Origin: Imperialibacter sp963977595
GTDB taxonomy: Bacteria > Bacteroidota > Bacteroidia > Cytophagales > Cyclobacteriaceae
Assembly (NCBI RefSeq): GCF_048007035.1
Contig: NZ_CP180355.1
Span: 6,696,001-6,760,000 of the forward strand
Length of the DNA stretch: 64,000 nt
Direction: 5' to 3'
Both the position numbers and the translations under genes were made by a program. The stretch's first letter is position 1, and the number at the start of each line of letters is the position of its first letter. Under the pieces are notes generated by a model. It was given only the letters and a program-made list of their open reading frames with translations. It did not search any database and was not told the DNA's origin. Shown here piece after piece: positions 53,528 to 61,514 of this stretch.

Positions 53528-53610
53528 GTGGTCATAAAAAAGCAAAAGGTCCAAGCCTATCCCGGCCGGGCGAGACGCATTGAACCAGTTTTGCTTTTTT
53601 ATTTGACCAC
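53528..53610. repeat. 83-bp element with ~20-bp imperfect terminal inverted repeats
   Basis: GTGGTCATAAAAAAGCAAAA at the left pairs with TTTTGCTTTTTTATTTGACCAC at the right with only a two-base gap. Inside are GGT/ACC continuations and the palindrome CCCGGCCGGG (53561-53570). It lies downstream of the dCMP deaminase gene on the minus strand and could be a terminator, a structured RNA or a MITE-like remnant. Confidence 0.6.
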
Positions 53611-53786
53611 AAACGAAACATTCAATCCCCAGAAATACAGATTGATCCAAATCAGCACTAAATGAAGAGCTGAAATCCCAGACGAAATGCCTGACTAGTT
53701 TGCCTAGGAAGCAACTATGTGCTATGATTTCGTTATTGGATTTTGGGGCTTATTTACCTTTTGAGATTTGAGCCTTGGGATTTCCA

Positions 53787-54266
53787 CTAAATCATGTGCG
53801 TGACGTTGGTCAGCGTGCCTTCGTACTTCACCGCTTCCACACCAAACTTTCTGAGGAAGTCTATCCCTTCGTCGTTGGGAATACCCTTGTGTTCGGCGTA
53901 CGACTTGAGGTAAATCACTTTAGAAATGCCCATGGTGTAGATAATCCTGGCGCAGGAAAGACATGGGGATAGCGTGACGTAAATGGTGGCACCGTCAACC
54001 GTTGCCTTATTCTTAACGGCGTAGAGGATGGCATTCTGCTCAGCGTGTATTGCCAATGAGCATCCACCTTTCGAATCACGAGGGCAGCCTACCTCAGGCC
54101 ATTCAAGGTCGCAGTTGTGTGTGCCGGGCGGGCCATTGTAACCTATCGAAATGATCCGTGTCTCTTTGGTAAGCACGGCCCCCACATGCCGCTTGATACA
54201 GTGAGACCGCTTGGCAAGGTTCACTGCCAGCTCCATATAAATGTCGTCAAATGCGGGTTTCTCCAT
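53787..54266 (-). CDS. Deoxycytidylate (dCMP) deaminase
   Basis: The 159-residue cytidine-deaminase-fold protein converts dCMP to dUMP for thymidylate synthesis. The zinc site is HAEQNAI (His and catalytic Glu) with SPCLSCARI (two Cys). A further Cys-rich loop, THNCDLEWPEVGCPRDSKGGC, is typical of the ComEB/dCMP deaminase form. I chose the ATG at 54266; a GTG at 54326 would add 20 residues of non-conserved Ser/Lys-rich sequence. It is transcribed away from the lipoprotein at 54430 across a terminator, so it probably has its own promoter. Confidence 0.92.
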   Translation of the reverse strand: MEKPAFDDIYMELAVNLAKRSHCIKRHVGAVLTKETRIISIGYNGPPGTHNCDLEWPEVGCPRDSKGGCSLAIHAEQNAILYAVKNKATVDGATIYVTLSPCLSCARIIYTMGISKVIYLKSYAEHKGIPNDEGIDFLRKFGVEAVKYEGTLTNVTHMI

Positions 54267-54335
54267 CAGGATGAGGTGCTTTCCAGGTTTTGAACTTTTA
54301 CTGGAGGAATTTGGTTTAATTAACACTGATTGAAC

Positions 54336-54355
54336 ACCTTACATTTCTGTAAGGT
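54336..54355. other. Short perfect hairpin upstream of the dCMP deaminase gene
   Basis: ACCTTACA (54336-54343) and TGTAAGGT (54348-54355) form an eight-bp stem with a TTTC loop, 70 bases upstream of the dCMP deaminase ATG. There is no T-run; an operator or leader structure is possible. Confidence 0.35.
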
Positions 54356-54382
54356 CAAATCTTTTGGTTTAGGTTAGGTGGT

Positions 54383-54410
54383 GAAAGGAGGTACTAAGTA
54401 CCTCCTTTTC
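54383..54410. terminator. Intrinsic terminator after the sorbosone-dehydrogenase-like gene
   Basis: AAAGGAGGTAC and GTACCTCCTTT form an 11-bp stem around TAA (54395-54397), followed by a T-rich tract on the plus strand and flanked by an A-rich one. It lies 20 bases beyond the stop of the gene at 54430. Confidence 0.8.
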
Positions 54411-54429
54411 ATTTTAACCCTTTTCCCGT

Positions 54430-55605
54430 TTAGGCCTTGTAGGTAACTCTGTAAATCACTCCAGCCTTGTCGTCAGAAATAAGCAGTGAGCCATCAGGCA
54501 TTACCTGCACATCTACAGGGCGTCCCCAGGCTTCCTGTTCTGCTTCATCAAGCCATCCATCTGCAAAAGTCGAGTAGTTAACAGCCTTACCATTTTCCAC
54601 TTTCACCAGCCCTATCCTGTACCCGGATTTCTTACTCCTGTTCCATGAACCGTGCTGTGCAATGAATATGCTGCCCTTGTATTCTGCCGGGAACATATCG
54701 CCACTGTAAAACCTCAGCCCAAGTGGCGCTACGTGAGCACCAAGCTTTTGTGCCGGAGCAATAAAGTCAGAGCAAGGAAATTTTGAACCGAACTCCGGAT
54801 CAGAAATATCGCCGCTGTGGCAGTAAGGATAGCCAAAGTGCATACCCGCCTTTGTGGCTTTGTTCAGTTCACAATCGGGCATATCGTCTCCCAGCATGTC
54901 CCTACCGTTGTCGGTGAACCACAGATTGCCTTCAGCATCCCAGGTCATGCCCACCGTGTTTCTCACCCCTCTGGCAAAAATCTCACGACCTGTTCCATCA
55001 GGATTCATTCTGGTGATGGTCGCATAAATTTCGTTCTCACTTTCGCAGATATTGCATGGAGCACCAACTGGCACATATAGTTTACCATCAGGGCCAAAGG
55101 CTATATACTTCCAGCCATGATGCTCGTCGGTTGGGTAGTCGTCATAAACAACAACCGGCTCACCAACAGCTTCAAGGTTGGCCTCCACATTTGGGTATTT
55201 CAGAAGCCGGCTGATTTCACCAACATACAAATCGCCATCTTTGAAAGCCACTCCATTGGGCGTTTTCAGGCCTGAGGCCACAACAATTGTCTTGTCTGCT
55301 TTGCCGTCCTTGTCGGTATCCTGAATAGCGTAGATTTTGTCTCCTCCTCTATTGCCCACGTATATTGTTCCGCTGGGGCTTATCGTCATGGATCTGGCGT
55401 GGTCTATCCCACTTGCATAAATAGAGATCTCAAAGCCTGCAGGCAGATTAATCTTACTAAGGCTGTCGCCATCATTAGTGGTTGCAGTATCAATGACCTC
55501 CTCTGCTGTGGCGGCCTCCTTGTTTGACTCACCGCAAGAAGAAATTGCAACTGACAACACACCTACTACAAGGTAAAAAGCTAGTCGAATTGGTTTCAAT
55601 ATCAT
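54430..55605 (-). CDS. Sorbosone/glucose dehydrogenase-like beta-propeller lipoprotein
   Basis: The 391-residue protein has a lipobox (VAISSC, Cys at about 24) and a six-bladed propeller of the GSDH/L-sorbosone dehydrogenase type, a PQQ-linked family. Features include GFEISIYASGIDHARSMTIS, GLKTPNGVAFKDGDLYVGEI, CNICES and ARGVRNTVGMTWDAEGNLWF with TDNGRDMLGDD, and GSWNRSKKSGYRI. It may oxidise aldoses in the periplasm, but many such lipoproteins have no tested activity and PQQ genes are not seen here. It is monocistronic, divergent from the ABC-F gene and followed by a terminator. Confidence 0.85.
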   Translation of the reverse strand: MILKPIRLAFYLVVGVLSVAISSCGESNKEAATAEEVIDTATTNDGDSLSKINLPAGFEISIYASGIDHARSMTISPSGTIYVGNRGGDKIYAIQDTDKDGKADKTIVVASGLKTPNGVAFKDGDLYVGEISRLLKYPNVEANLEAVGEPVVVYDDYPTDEHHGWKYIAFGPDGKLYVPVGAPCNICESENEIYATITRMNPDGTGREIFARGVRNTVGMTWDAEGNLWFTDNGRDMLGDDMPDCELNKATKAGMHFGYPYCHSGDISDPEFGSKFPCSDFIAPAQKLGAHVAPLGLRFYSGDMFPAEYKGSIFIAQHGSWNRSKKSGYRIGLVKVENGKAVNYSTFADGWLDEAEQEAWGRPVDVQVMPDGSLLISDDKAGVIYRVTYKA

Positions 55606-55718
55606 GATTAGAGTTATTTTTTCAATCTGAACACATAGTTAGCCAATTTGGTTGAGAAATAACCTGAAAATTGACAAAAGGTCTTGACCAAAACTTTCGT
55701 TATTCGTCGTAAGGGCTC

Positions 55719-55726
55719 TAAATTTG
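55719..55726 (+). promoter_or_regulatory. -7 box of the ABC-F gene, four bases from the start codon
   Basis: TAAATTTG matches TAnnTTTG exactly; CCGA and then the ATG at 55731 follow. A TTCG lies 19 bases upstream in place of the -33 TTTG. As with aguA, the distance implies a leaderless transcript. Confidence 0.55.
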
Positions 55727-55730
55727 CCGA

Positions 55731-57668
55731 ATGATCTCAATCAATAATTTGAATTACAATATTGGCTCAAGAGTGCTGTACGAAGGGGCCAATCTGCATA
55801 TAAAACCCAAGGACAAAATAGGACTCATCGGTCTTAACGGCACAGGTAAGTCCACGCTGCTTAAAATGATTGTTGGTGACCTTACAATCGACGGTGGGGA
55901 CATCAGCCAAAGTAAGGACTGCACCATTGGTTTTCTTAACCAGGACCTCCTCTCCTACCAATCTGCCGAACCCATTTTGGATGTGGCCATGAAAGCTTTC
56001 GCAGAAGCTGTTGACATTCACCACAAAATCGACAAGGTGCTGGCTGAAATGGAGGCCAATTATAGCGATGACCTGGTAACGAAGCTTACCAAACTCCAGG
56101 AAAGGTTCGAGGCGCTGGACGGCTACGCTATTCAATCAAAGGCTGAAGAGATATTGGAGGGTATTGGCTTTAGCACTAAAGACCTTACCAGACCGCTGAA
56201 GGAGTTCTCCGGTGGCTGGAGAATGCGGGTGATGCTGGCAAAGCTGCTGCTTGAAAAGCCTTCCCTCCTCATGCTCGATGAACCTACCAACCACCTCGAC
56301 CTTCCGTCGATTCAATGGGTGGAAAGCTACCTCAAAACGTACGAAGGTGCGGTGATAGTGGTGTCTCACGACAGGCATTTCATCAACAACACGGTAAACA
56401 CCATCGTGGAGGTAAGCAATGGCAAACTCAACCTTTACGCCGGTAACTACGATTTTTACCTACAGGAGAAAGAGCTGAGAAATGAGATTCAAAAGAACGC
56501 CTTCGAAAACCAGCAGCAAAAGATAAAACAGACCGAAAAGTTCATTGAACGATTCAAAGCCAAGGCTACCAAAGCCCGCCAGGTGCAAAGCCGTGTGAAG
56601 GCCCTGGACAGAATGGATAAGATAGACGATGTGCTGGATGAAAACGCCAAAGTCAACTTCAGGTTCAACTTCAACAAACCCAGCGGGCGCCATGTCATTC
56701 AACTCACCGATGTATCGAAGAGTTACGGCGATCTTGTCATTCTCAAAAATACGAATGCTCATATAGAGCGAGGTGACAAAATCGCTTTGATTGGAGCCAA
56801 CGGAAAAGGAAAGTCGACTTTGCTGCGCATCATCGCAGGCACCGACAAGGTGAATGGCAAGAGGGAGGAAGGCTACAACGTTATCAAGTCGTTCTACGCC
56901 CAGCACCAGCTGGAGGCCTTGAACATCGAGTACGAGATCCTCGAAGAAATGAAAGCTTCAGGAACAGACAAAACGGAGATGCAACTGCGAAGTGTGCTGG
57001 GTTGTTTTCTGTTTTCCGACGAGGACGTTTTTAAAAAAATAAAGGTGCTTTCCGGAGGCGAAAAGTCGAGAGTGGCGCTGGCCAAAACGTTGATTTCTGA
57101 GGCCAACTTCTTACTGCTTGATGAGCCTACCAACCACCTCGACATTCAGTCGGTCAATATCCTCATCCAGGCCCTGCAGCAGTATGAGGGAACGTTTATT
57201 GTCGTATCTCACGACCGCTACTTTGTAACGGAAATCGCCAACAAAATCTGGTACATTGAAAACAACGAAATAAAGGAGTACCCGGGCACCTACGAGGAGT
57301 ACATGTGGTGGAAAGAAAAGCAAGCGGCAGCAGCCCCCACCATGCAGCCCCAGGTGAAAAAAGAGGAACCCAAGGCTAAGCCAAAGCCAGCCCCAAGCCA
57401 GACAAATAACTTATCGATGGAGGCTCAGAAAGAGCTAAAAGCCTTGCGCAAAAAACTGGATGGAATAGAAAACGAAATTCTGGAGACTGAGGTAAAGATC
57501 GAAGAAGCAGAAAAAGAGCTTGCCTCGCCCGAGGTATTCGAGTCGCCCGATGCTCTGGCGCAAAGCAATGAGAAATACCAACTGATCAAAGCGGAACTTG
57601 AAAGGCTAAATGACCAATGGGAGGAAACCGGAATAAAAATTGAAGAACTGGAGAAGCAATTGGCCTGA
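55731..57668 (+). CDS. ABC-F family ATPase (Uup/EttA/YkpA-like)
   Basis: The 645-residue cytosolic protein has two ABC domains without membrane segments. Walker A sites are GLNGTGKST (about 37) and GANGKGKST (about 360); signatures are FSGGWRMRVMLAK and LSGGEKSRVALAK; Walker B sites are LLMLDEPTNHLD and LLLDEPTNHLD. The linker between domains (about 235-310) is the charged ABC-F helical arm, and the C-terminus (about 555-645) is a coiled coil as in Uup. ABC-F proteins bind ribosomes at the E site and relieve stalls. It converges with the sodium channel gene, whose stop is two bases away. Confidence 0.93.
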   Translation: MISINNLNYNIGSRVLYEGANLHIKPKDKIGLIGLNGTGKSTLLKMIVGDLTIDGGDISQSKDCTIGFLNQDLLSYQSAEPILDVAMKAFAEAVDIHHKIDKVLAEMEANYSDDLVTKLTKLQERFEALDGYAIQSKAEEILEGIGFSTKDLTRPLKEFSGGWRMRVMLAKLLLEKPSLLMLDEPTNHLDLPSIQWVESYLKTYEGAVIVVSHDRHFINNTVNTIVEVSNGKLNLYAGNYDFYLQEKELRNEIQKNAFENQQQKIKQTEKFIERFKAKATKARQVQSRVKALDRMDKIDDVLDENAKVNFRFNFNKPSGRHVIQLTDVSKSYGDLVILKNTNAHIERGDKIALIGANGKGKSTLLRIIAGTDKVNGKREEGYNVIKSFYAQHQLEALNIEYEILEEMKASGTDKTEMQLRSVLGCFLFSDEDVFKKIKVLSGGEKSRVALAKTLISEANFLLLDEPTNHLDIQSVNILIQALQQYEGTFIVVSHDRYFVTEIANKIWYIENNEIKEYPGTYEEYMWWKEKQAAAAPTMQPQVKKEEPKAKPKPAPSQTNNLSMEAQKELKALRKKLDGIENEILETEVKIEEAEKELASPEVFESPDALAQSNEKYQLIKAELERLNDQWEETGIKIEELEKQLA

Positions 57669-57669
57669 G

Positions 57670-58470
57670 TCAACCCTTCACTTTTTTCTCAATTCTTGCC
57701 ACCTGTGCTTTTAGCTCTTCAAGAAGGTGCTGAAGCTCCACATTTTCTTCATGCACAAAGTCCTTAAGTCGTCTCTCCTCTTCATCGATGTCGTATTGAT
57801 GGAGTTCATTCATCGTGTTTACCACAATAGCGATAAAAATATTGAGCGTAGTATACGTGGCAAGAAGTATGAACGGAACGAAAAAGAGCCAGGCATGAGG
57901 AATTTCTTGCATTACAGGCCTGGCTATGCCCGAGGCCCAGCTCTCCAGTGTCATTATCTGAAACAGTGTAAACATGGAGGCTCCAAGGTTACCAAACCAC
58001 TGTGGAAACTGCTCTCCATAAAGGCTGGTGCCAATAACAGCGAAAATGTAAAAGATGATCATTACCAGCACACCTATCCAGCCAATGCTGGGAATTGATT
58101 TAAGAAGGGCCTCGATAATGATCCTCAGCTTTGGCACATTCTTCAGCAATCTGAGTGTGCGGAGTATCCTGAGCGTACGGAGAATAGACAAATTACCGGC
58201 TGATGGGATCAACGCAAGCAGCACGATGGAAAGATCAAAGATATTCCACGATTCGCCAAAGAATTTGGCCCGGTAAACCAGCAGCTTTACCAATAGCTCG
58301 ACAACAAAAATTCCTAAAATAACCTCATCGAGCAGGTAAAGCCAATCTCCTGTGAAGGCCATTATGGCGGGAGATGTTTCAAGCCCAATGGTGATTGAAT
58401 TCAGTACGATAAGTCCTATGATGAAATACTGAAAACGATCGCTTTCAAGAATCCTCTTTACTTTTTCCAC
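57670..58470 (-). CDS. NaChBac-like voltage-gated sodium channel
   Basis: The 266-residue protein has six TM helices of the single-domain voltage-gated channel type. S4 carries Arg at every third position (RTLRILRTLRLLKNVPKLR, about residues 103-121). The pore loop has TLESWAS at 174-180, the sodium-selectivity signature of BacNav channels. S6 follows (ATYTTLNIFIAIVVNTM), then a Glu-rich neck and a C-terminal coiled coil (about 225-264) that would tetramerise the channel. The start is GTG at 58470; an in-frame stop lies just upstream. It probably couples membrane voltage to sodium entry, as in marine or alkaliphilic bacteria. Confidence 0.93.
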   Translation of the reverse strand: MEKVKRILESDRFQYFIIGLIVLNSITIGLETSPAIMAFTGDWLYLLDEVILGIFVVELLVKLLVYRAKFFGESWNIFDLSIVLLALIPSAGNLSILRTLRILRTLRLLKNVPKLRIIIEALLKSIPSIGWIGVLVMIIFYIFAVIGTSLYGEQFPQWFGNLGASMFTLFQIMTLESWASGIARPVMQEIPHAWLFFVPFILLATYTTLNIFIAIVVNTMNELHQYDIDEEERRLKDFVHEENVELQHLLEELKAQVARIEKKVKG

Positions 58471-58616
58471 GCTGCAAACTCTTTAATATTCAACATGCAC
58501 TAAGCGGATGCAAAAGTAGTTTCAAAAACTGAATCATGAACGGATTTCTTGTAAAATACATGTTTTGTTAAAGGGAACTTCTTTTTATTTTTCGATCTGA
58601 AAAAATCTGATCAAAA

Positions 58617-59201
58617 ATGAAGGCAACTATTATCAATTCCATCTTTCTTGCAGGACTTTTTCTTGGTTGTTCGCAATCCCAAACAGTGAGCGACGGCCCC
58701 GCATTTGCTGACCTGCCCCCCAGCGCAGTACGAACGCCCTACCCTGGCGATGAATCTCTTGTGAAAATACATGTGCTCGACATCAATGATAAGATAATAG
58801 CGGAGGGCGACTACCTGAATGGGCAAAAGGAAGGGAGCTGGACAGAATACTATCCGACGGGCGTGGTGAAAATGGTTACCAGCTATGTAAAAGGCAAAAA
58901 GCAGGGCCCGCAGGTGATTGTAGATGAAAATGGGCAGGTGACTGAAAAGGCCTATTTTTTCGATGGGCAGCTGCATGGCACCTATGTTAAATACAACAGA
59001 AAAAACATAAAGGAAGAACGTGCCTATCAGTTCGGTAAGCTGAATGGCATGCTAAGGCTCTATCACGACAATGGTAATCTGATGGAGGAGAGCCCTTATG
59101 AGAATGGCGTGAGGGAAGGCATTGCGAAATGGTACAATACCGACGGCGAGGTAACAATCGAATACCTGTACAGAAACGGGGAATGGATCAAAGACGAATG
59201 A
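58617..59201 (+). CDS. MORN/YwqK-repeat lipoprotein
   Basis: The 194-residue protein has a lipobox (LFLGC, Cys at about 18) and about five repeats of the MORN/YwqK type with the core YxNGxxxGxxxxYxxxG, e.g. YLNGQKEGSWTEYYPTGVVK, FDGQLHGTYVKYNRKN and YENGVREGIAKWYNTDGE. Such proteins are labelled YwqK antitoxins in databases, but the repeat alone does not prove that role, and no toxin gene lies next to it. It sits alone between oppositely directed genes. Confidence 0.8.
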   Translation: MKATIINSIFLAGLFLGCSQSQTVSDGPAFADLPPSAVRTPYPGDESLVKIHVLDINDKIIAEGDYLNGQKEGSWTEYYPTGVVKMVTSYVKGKKQGPQVIVDENGQVTEKAYFFDGQLHGTYVKYNRKNIKEERAYQFGKLNGMLRLYHDNGNLMEESPYENGVREGIAKWYNTDGEVTIEYLYRNGEWIKDE

Positions 59202-59205
59202 GACC

Positions 59206-59979
59206 CTAGAAAGCCATTGAAACTCCGAAGTATACTCTTCGGATGGTTCTGGCTATATTTTCGAAACCGCCGGTTGTTCCCCACCAATTGGGGATACTGC
59301 TCTCCGAATAAATATTTTGGATCTTGTAGCCGGACTTTATATACACGGCATTGTTCCGACCGGCGATTTTCAAACCACCGCCGATATGCCACAAAAAGCC
59401 ACCTCTTACTTTGTCGTAATTTCCCCAGTCGTTCGACCTTGCCCAGCCCAGGCCATAGCCCACGTTTGAGAAGTAAAAGGGAGTTACCCGGCTTCGATAA
59501 AGGTCACCTGTTAGGCTTAAAAACATGGGCATGATCCTGAAATCACCTGCCTGTTGATAGCCAACACCAATGCCCGGTTGCAAGAACCTATTGACTACGT
59601 AGGCATGGTTTGTCTCAAGGTACAAGTATGGAGAAACGGGATTCCATTGATTAGACTTTCCAAAATCGAGGCCGAACTCAGCTGAATGCCAAAACATTCC
59701 TTTTACCGGCATTTTGAGGGAATGGATGATTTTCGTGTTCATCACCCTGTCGGCATCCACTATGAGGGTGTCTCCCGTTGTTCGGAGAAAAACAAAGTCC
59801 CCTGCGGCATTGTATTCAAGCACTTTGCCCCGCACAACGCCTATTTTTTCTATTCTGGCCTTGTCCTTTACCTGCATCTGTGCCATAAGCTGCGCAGGCA
59901 CAAAAAAATAAAAGAGACAGCCCCACAGGAGCCATCCCTTCCGGTTGAAAATGATATTTTTAGCAGTTTGATTACTCAT
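59206..59979 (-). CDS. Predicted outer-membrane beta-barrel protein, unknown function
   Basis: The 257-residue protein has an N-terminal signal (about residues 12-33, ending QLMAQ) followed by a short region with two strands (VRGKVLEYNAAGDFVFLRTT) and a series of aromatic-rich strands with the C-terminal VYFGVSMAF, a typical barrel end with terminal Phe. It resembles small OmpW/outer-membrane barrels of Bacteroidota. It is nine bases from the LVIVD-repeat gene and probably co-transcribed with it. Confidence 0.65.
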   Translation of the reverse strand: MSNQTAKNIIFNRKGWLLWGCLFYFFVPAQLMAQMQVKDKARIEKIGVVRGKVLEYNAAGDFVFLRTTGDTLIVDADRVMNTKIIHSLKMPVKGMFWHSAEFGLDFGKSNQWNPVSPYLYLETNHAYVVNRFLQPGIGVGYQQAGDFRIMPMFLSLTGDLYRSRVTPFYFSNVGYGLGWARSNDWGNYDKVRGGFLWHIGGGLKIAGRNNAVYIKSGYKIQNIYSESSIPNWWGTTGGFENIARTIRRVYFGVSMAF

Positions 59980-59987
59980 CGGTCAGG

Positions 59988-61337
59988 CTACAAAGCTAAC
60001 ACAGGTATTGTGCTCAACAGCTCAAGCTTTCCTTCACAGTCATACTCATATTGGTACAGGCCGTCTTCTCCGATCATCATCAGTACGCCATTGAGTGGAA
60101 TGACGTCAAAAGCATGCACATTGGTATAGTTGGCCACCAAATGGTCATCTATGCTGGTCAGGTCTGTTTTATCAAAAAGCTTGAGCCCAAACTCCCCTTC
60201 GCAGATAAACAGGCATTTTCCGTCTACTCCCAGTCCATGTGGATTTTGCATAGGGTAGGTCTGAAACGCCTTTGGATTTCTTAGATCAGATATATCGACA
60301 ATTTCCAGCTGATTGGTGAAACCCTGACAGGCGTTGCCTGACCTTAGCGTCACATAGGCGTAGTCGCCTTCAACAACCACAGGGTCGCAGCTTTGAATGT
60401 GCTGGTACGTTGAAAGGTGCTCCGGTGCTTCCGGGTTGGCATTGTCGTAAATGTGCATACCGTTATTGGCGCCTATAAACAGCTTATCTTCATAGGGAAA
60501 CAGTGTCTCTATTCCCCAGCCAATGTCTACTCTGGCACCCGACCGTGGGTCATCAAGCTGCGTGATGTCGAATAGATACAACGAACTGGCGTCGATAGTG
60601 TAAAGGAAGTCTTCATAAATGGCAAACCTGGCCATTGATCCACCTACCCCGGCAGCAGTGGTAGCCGGGGCATTGCTTGTGGAGTTGGCCATCAAAGTAG
60701 CCCCGCCAGATGAATTAAACTTCACAAAAGAGGCATCGGCAGCTTCTGCATAAAAGAATATATCGCCTCCACTATTCGAAGCGCAATCCATTTCTGTGAC
60801 CTCTTCGATTGTAGCCTCTTCATATGAAGTAATAACCCCTTGCCAGGAGTCAAAATTGAATGGAAGGTTACCAAATGCCTGAAAAGCACCTTCTACCCTC
60901 TTCACCATTTTGACATCATTCACATTCGAGATGTCAAACACCAGTAAGTCGATGTAGCTGTCAGCATACAGGTAATTTCCTTTGGCGGCCATATCAAAGT
61001 TACCCGGTATGGTAACAAAAGACAGCTGACGGGGCGAAGATGGGTTCGTGTTGTCAATAATGTGAATGCCCTCACCTACTTCGTTGATAAAAAGGATGCC
61101 ATCCTTGAAGTAGATCTTTCCTGGCTGGTTAACAGATTGAGGAGTGCCAAAAGCTACTGCGCTTCTAATTTCTTCCGTTGTGGTGTATACCGGCTTGAAA
61201 TAGGTATACGACCTGTCTACTTCACAAGTATCGGTGCAACCAGTCGACAGAAAACCGATGACAATCAATATCACAATTGACACAACCGTGATTCTGAAAA
61301 TGTCTTTAACTTCGTGGGGGTGAAATTCTGCATTCAT
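59988..61337 (-). CDS. LVIVD-repeat lipoprotein
   Basis: The 449-residue protein has an N-terminal anchor with a lipobox (GFLSTGC, Cys about 33 residues from the chosen start) and repeats of the LVIVD type (for example LLVFDISNVNDVKMV, LYLFDITQLDDPRSG, LEIVDISDLRNPKAF), forming a beta-propeller. The family is common in Bacteroidota surface proteins with no established function. The chosen ATG at 61337 gives a compact lipoprotein signal; an ATG at 61403 would add 22 residues. It precedes the small barrel gene by nine bases. Confidence 0.85.
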   Translation of the reverse strand: MNAEFHPHEVKDIFRITVVSIVILIVIGFLSTGCTDTCEVDRSYTYFKPVYTTTEEIRSAVAFGTPQSVNQPGKIYFKDGILFINEVGEGIHIIDNTNPSSPRQLSFVTIPGNFDMAAKGNYLYADSYIDLLVFDISNVNDVKMVKRVEGAFQAFGNLPFNFDSWQGVITSYEEATIEEVTEMDCASNSGGDIFFYAEAADASFVKFNSSGGATLMANSTSNAPATTAAGVGGSMARFAIYEDFLYTIDASSLYLFDITQLDDPRSGARVDIGWGIETLFPYEDKLFIGANNGMHIYDNANPEAPEHLSTYQHIQSCDPVVVEGDYAYVTLRSGNACQGFTNQLEIVDISDLRNPKAFQTYPMQNPHGLGVDGKCLFICEGEFGLKLFDKTDLTSIDDHLVANYTNVHAFDVIPLNGVLMMIGEDGLYQYEYDCEGKLELLSTIPVLAL

Positions 61338-61514
61338 CTGAATATAATTTTTATTAAGCGGCCAGATGGAATAGCCCAAACCCTTTGAGAATGAAAATCT
61401 CATGTTCGATGAATTTTTTCATGTCCGTTGGCAATGGAATTCGCTATGGCTATTTCATATACTAAAAAATAGGTATGATAAAAGGACACCGCTGTATGCC
61501 GATTGGTTGGAAAA

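Larger units (their letters stand above)
53392..53786. other. 395-bp intergenic region between aguA and the dCMP deaminase gene
   Basis: No gene. It carries the aguA promoter at its left end, an 83-bp inverted-repeat element (53528-53610), and two low-complexity stretches built around CAAATCTCAAA in opposite orientations: near 53464-53482 and, as TTTTGAGATTTGAG, near 53757-53772. The latter are the kind of A/C-rich dispersed repeat seen in Cytophagales intergenic DNA (from memory). Confidence 0.5.

Noticed and set aside
58617..59201. YwqK antitoxin of a toxin-antitoxin pair
   Set aside because: The label rests on the MORN-like repeat; the protein is a lipoprotein and no small toxin gene is adjacent.
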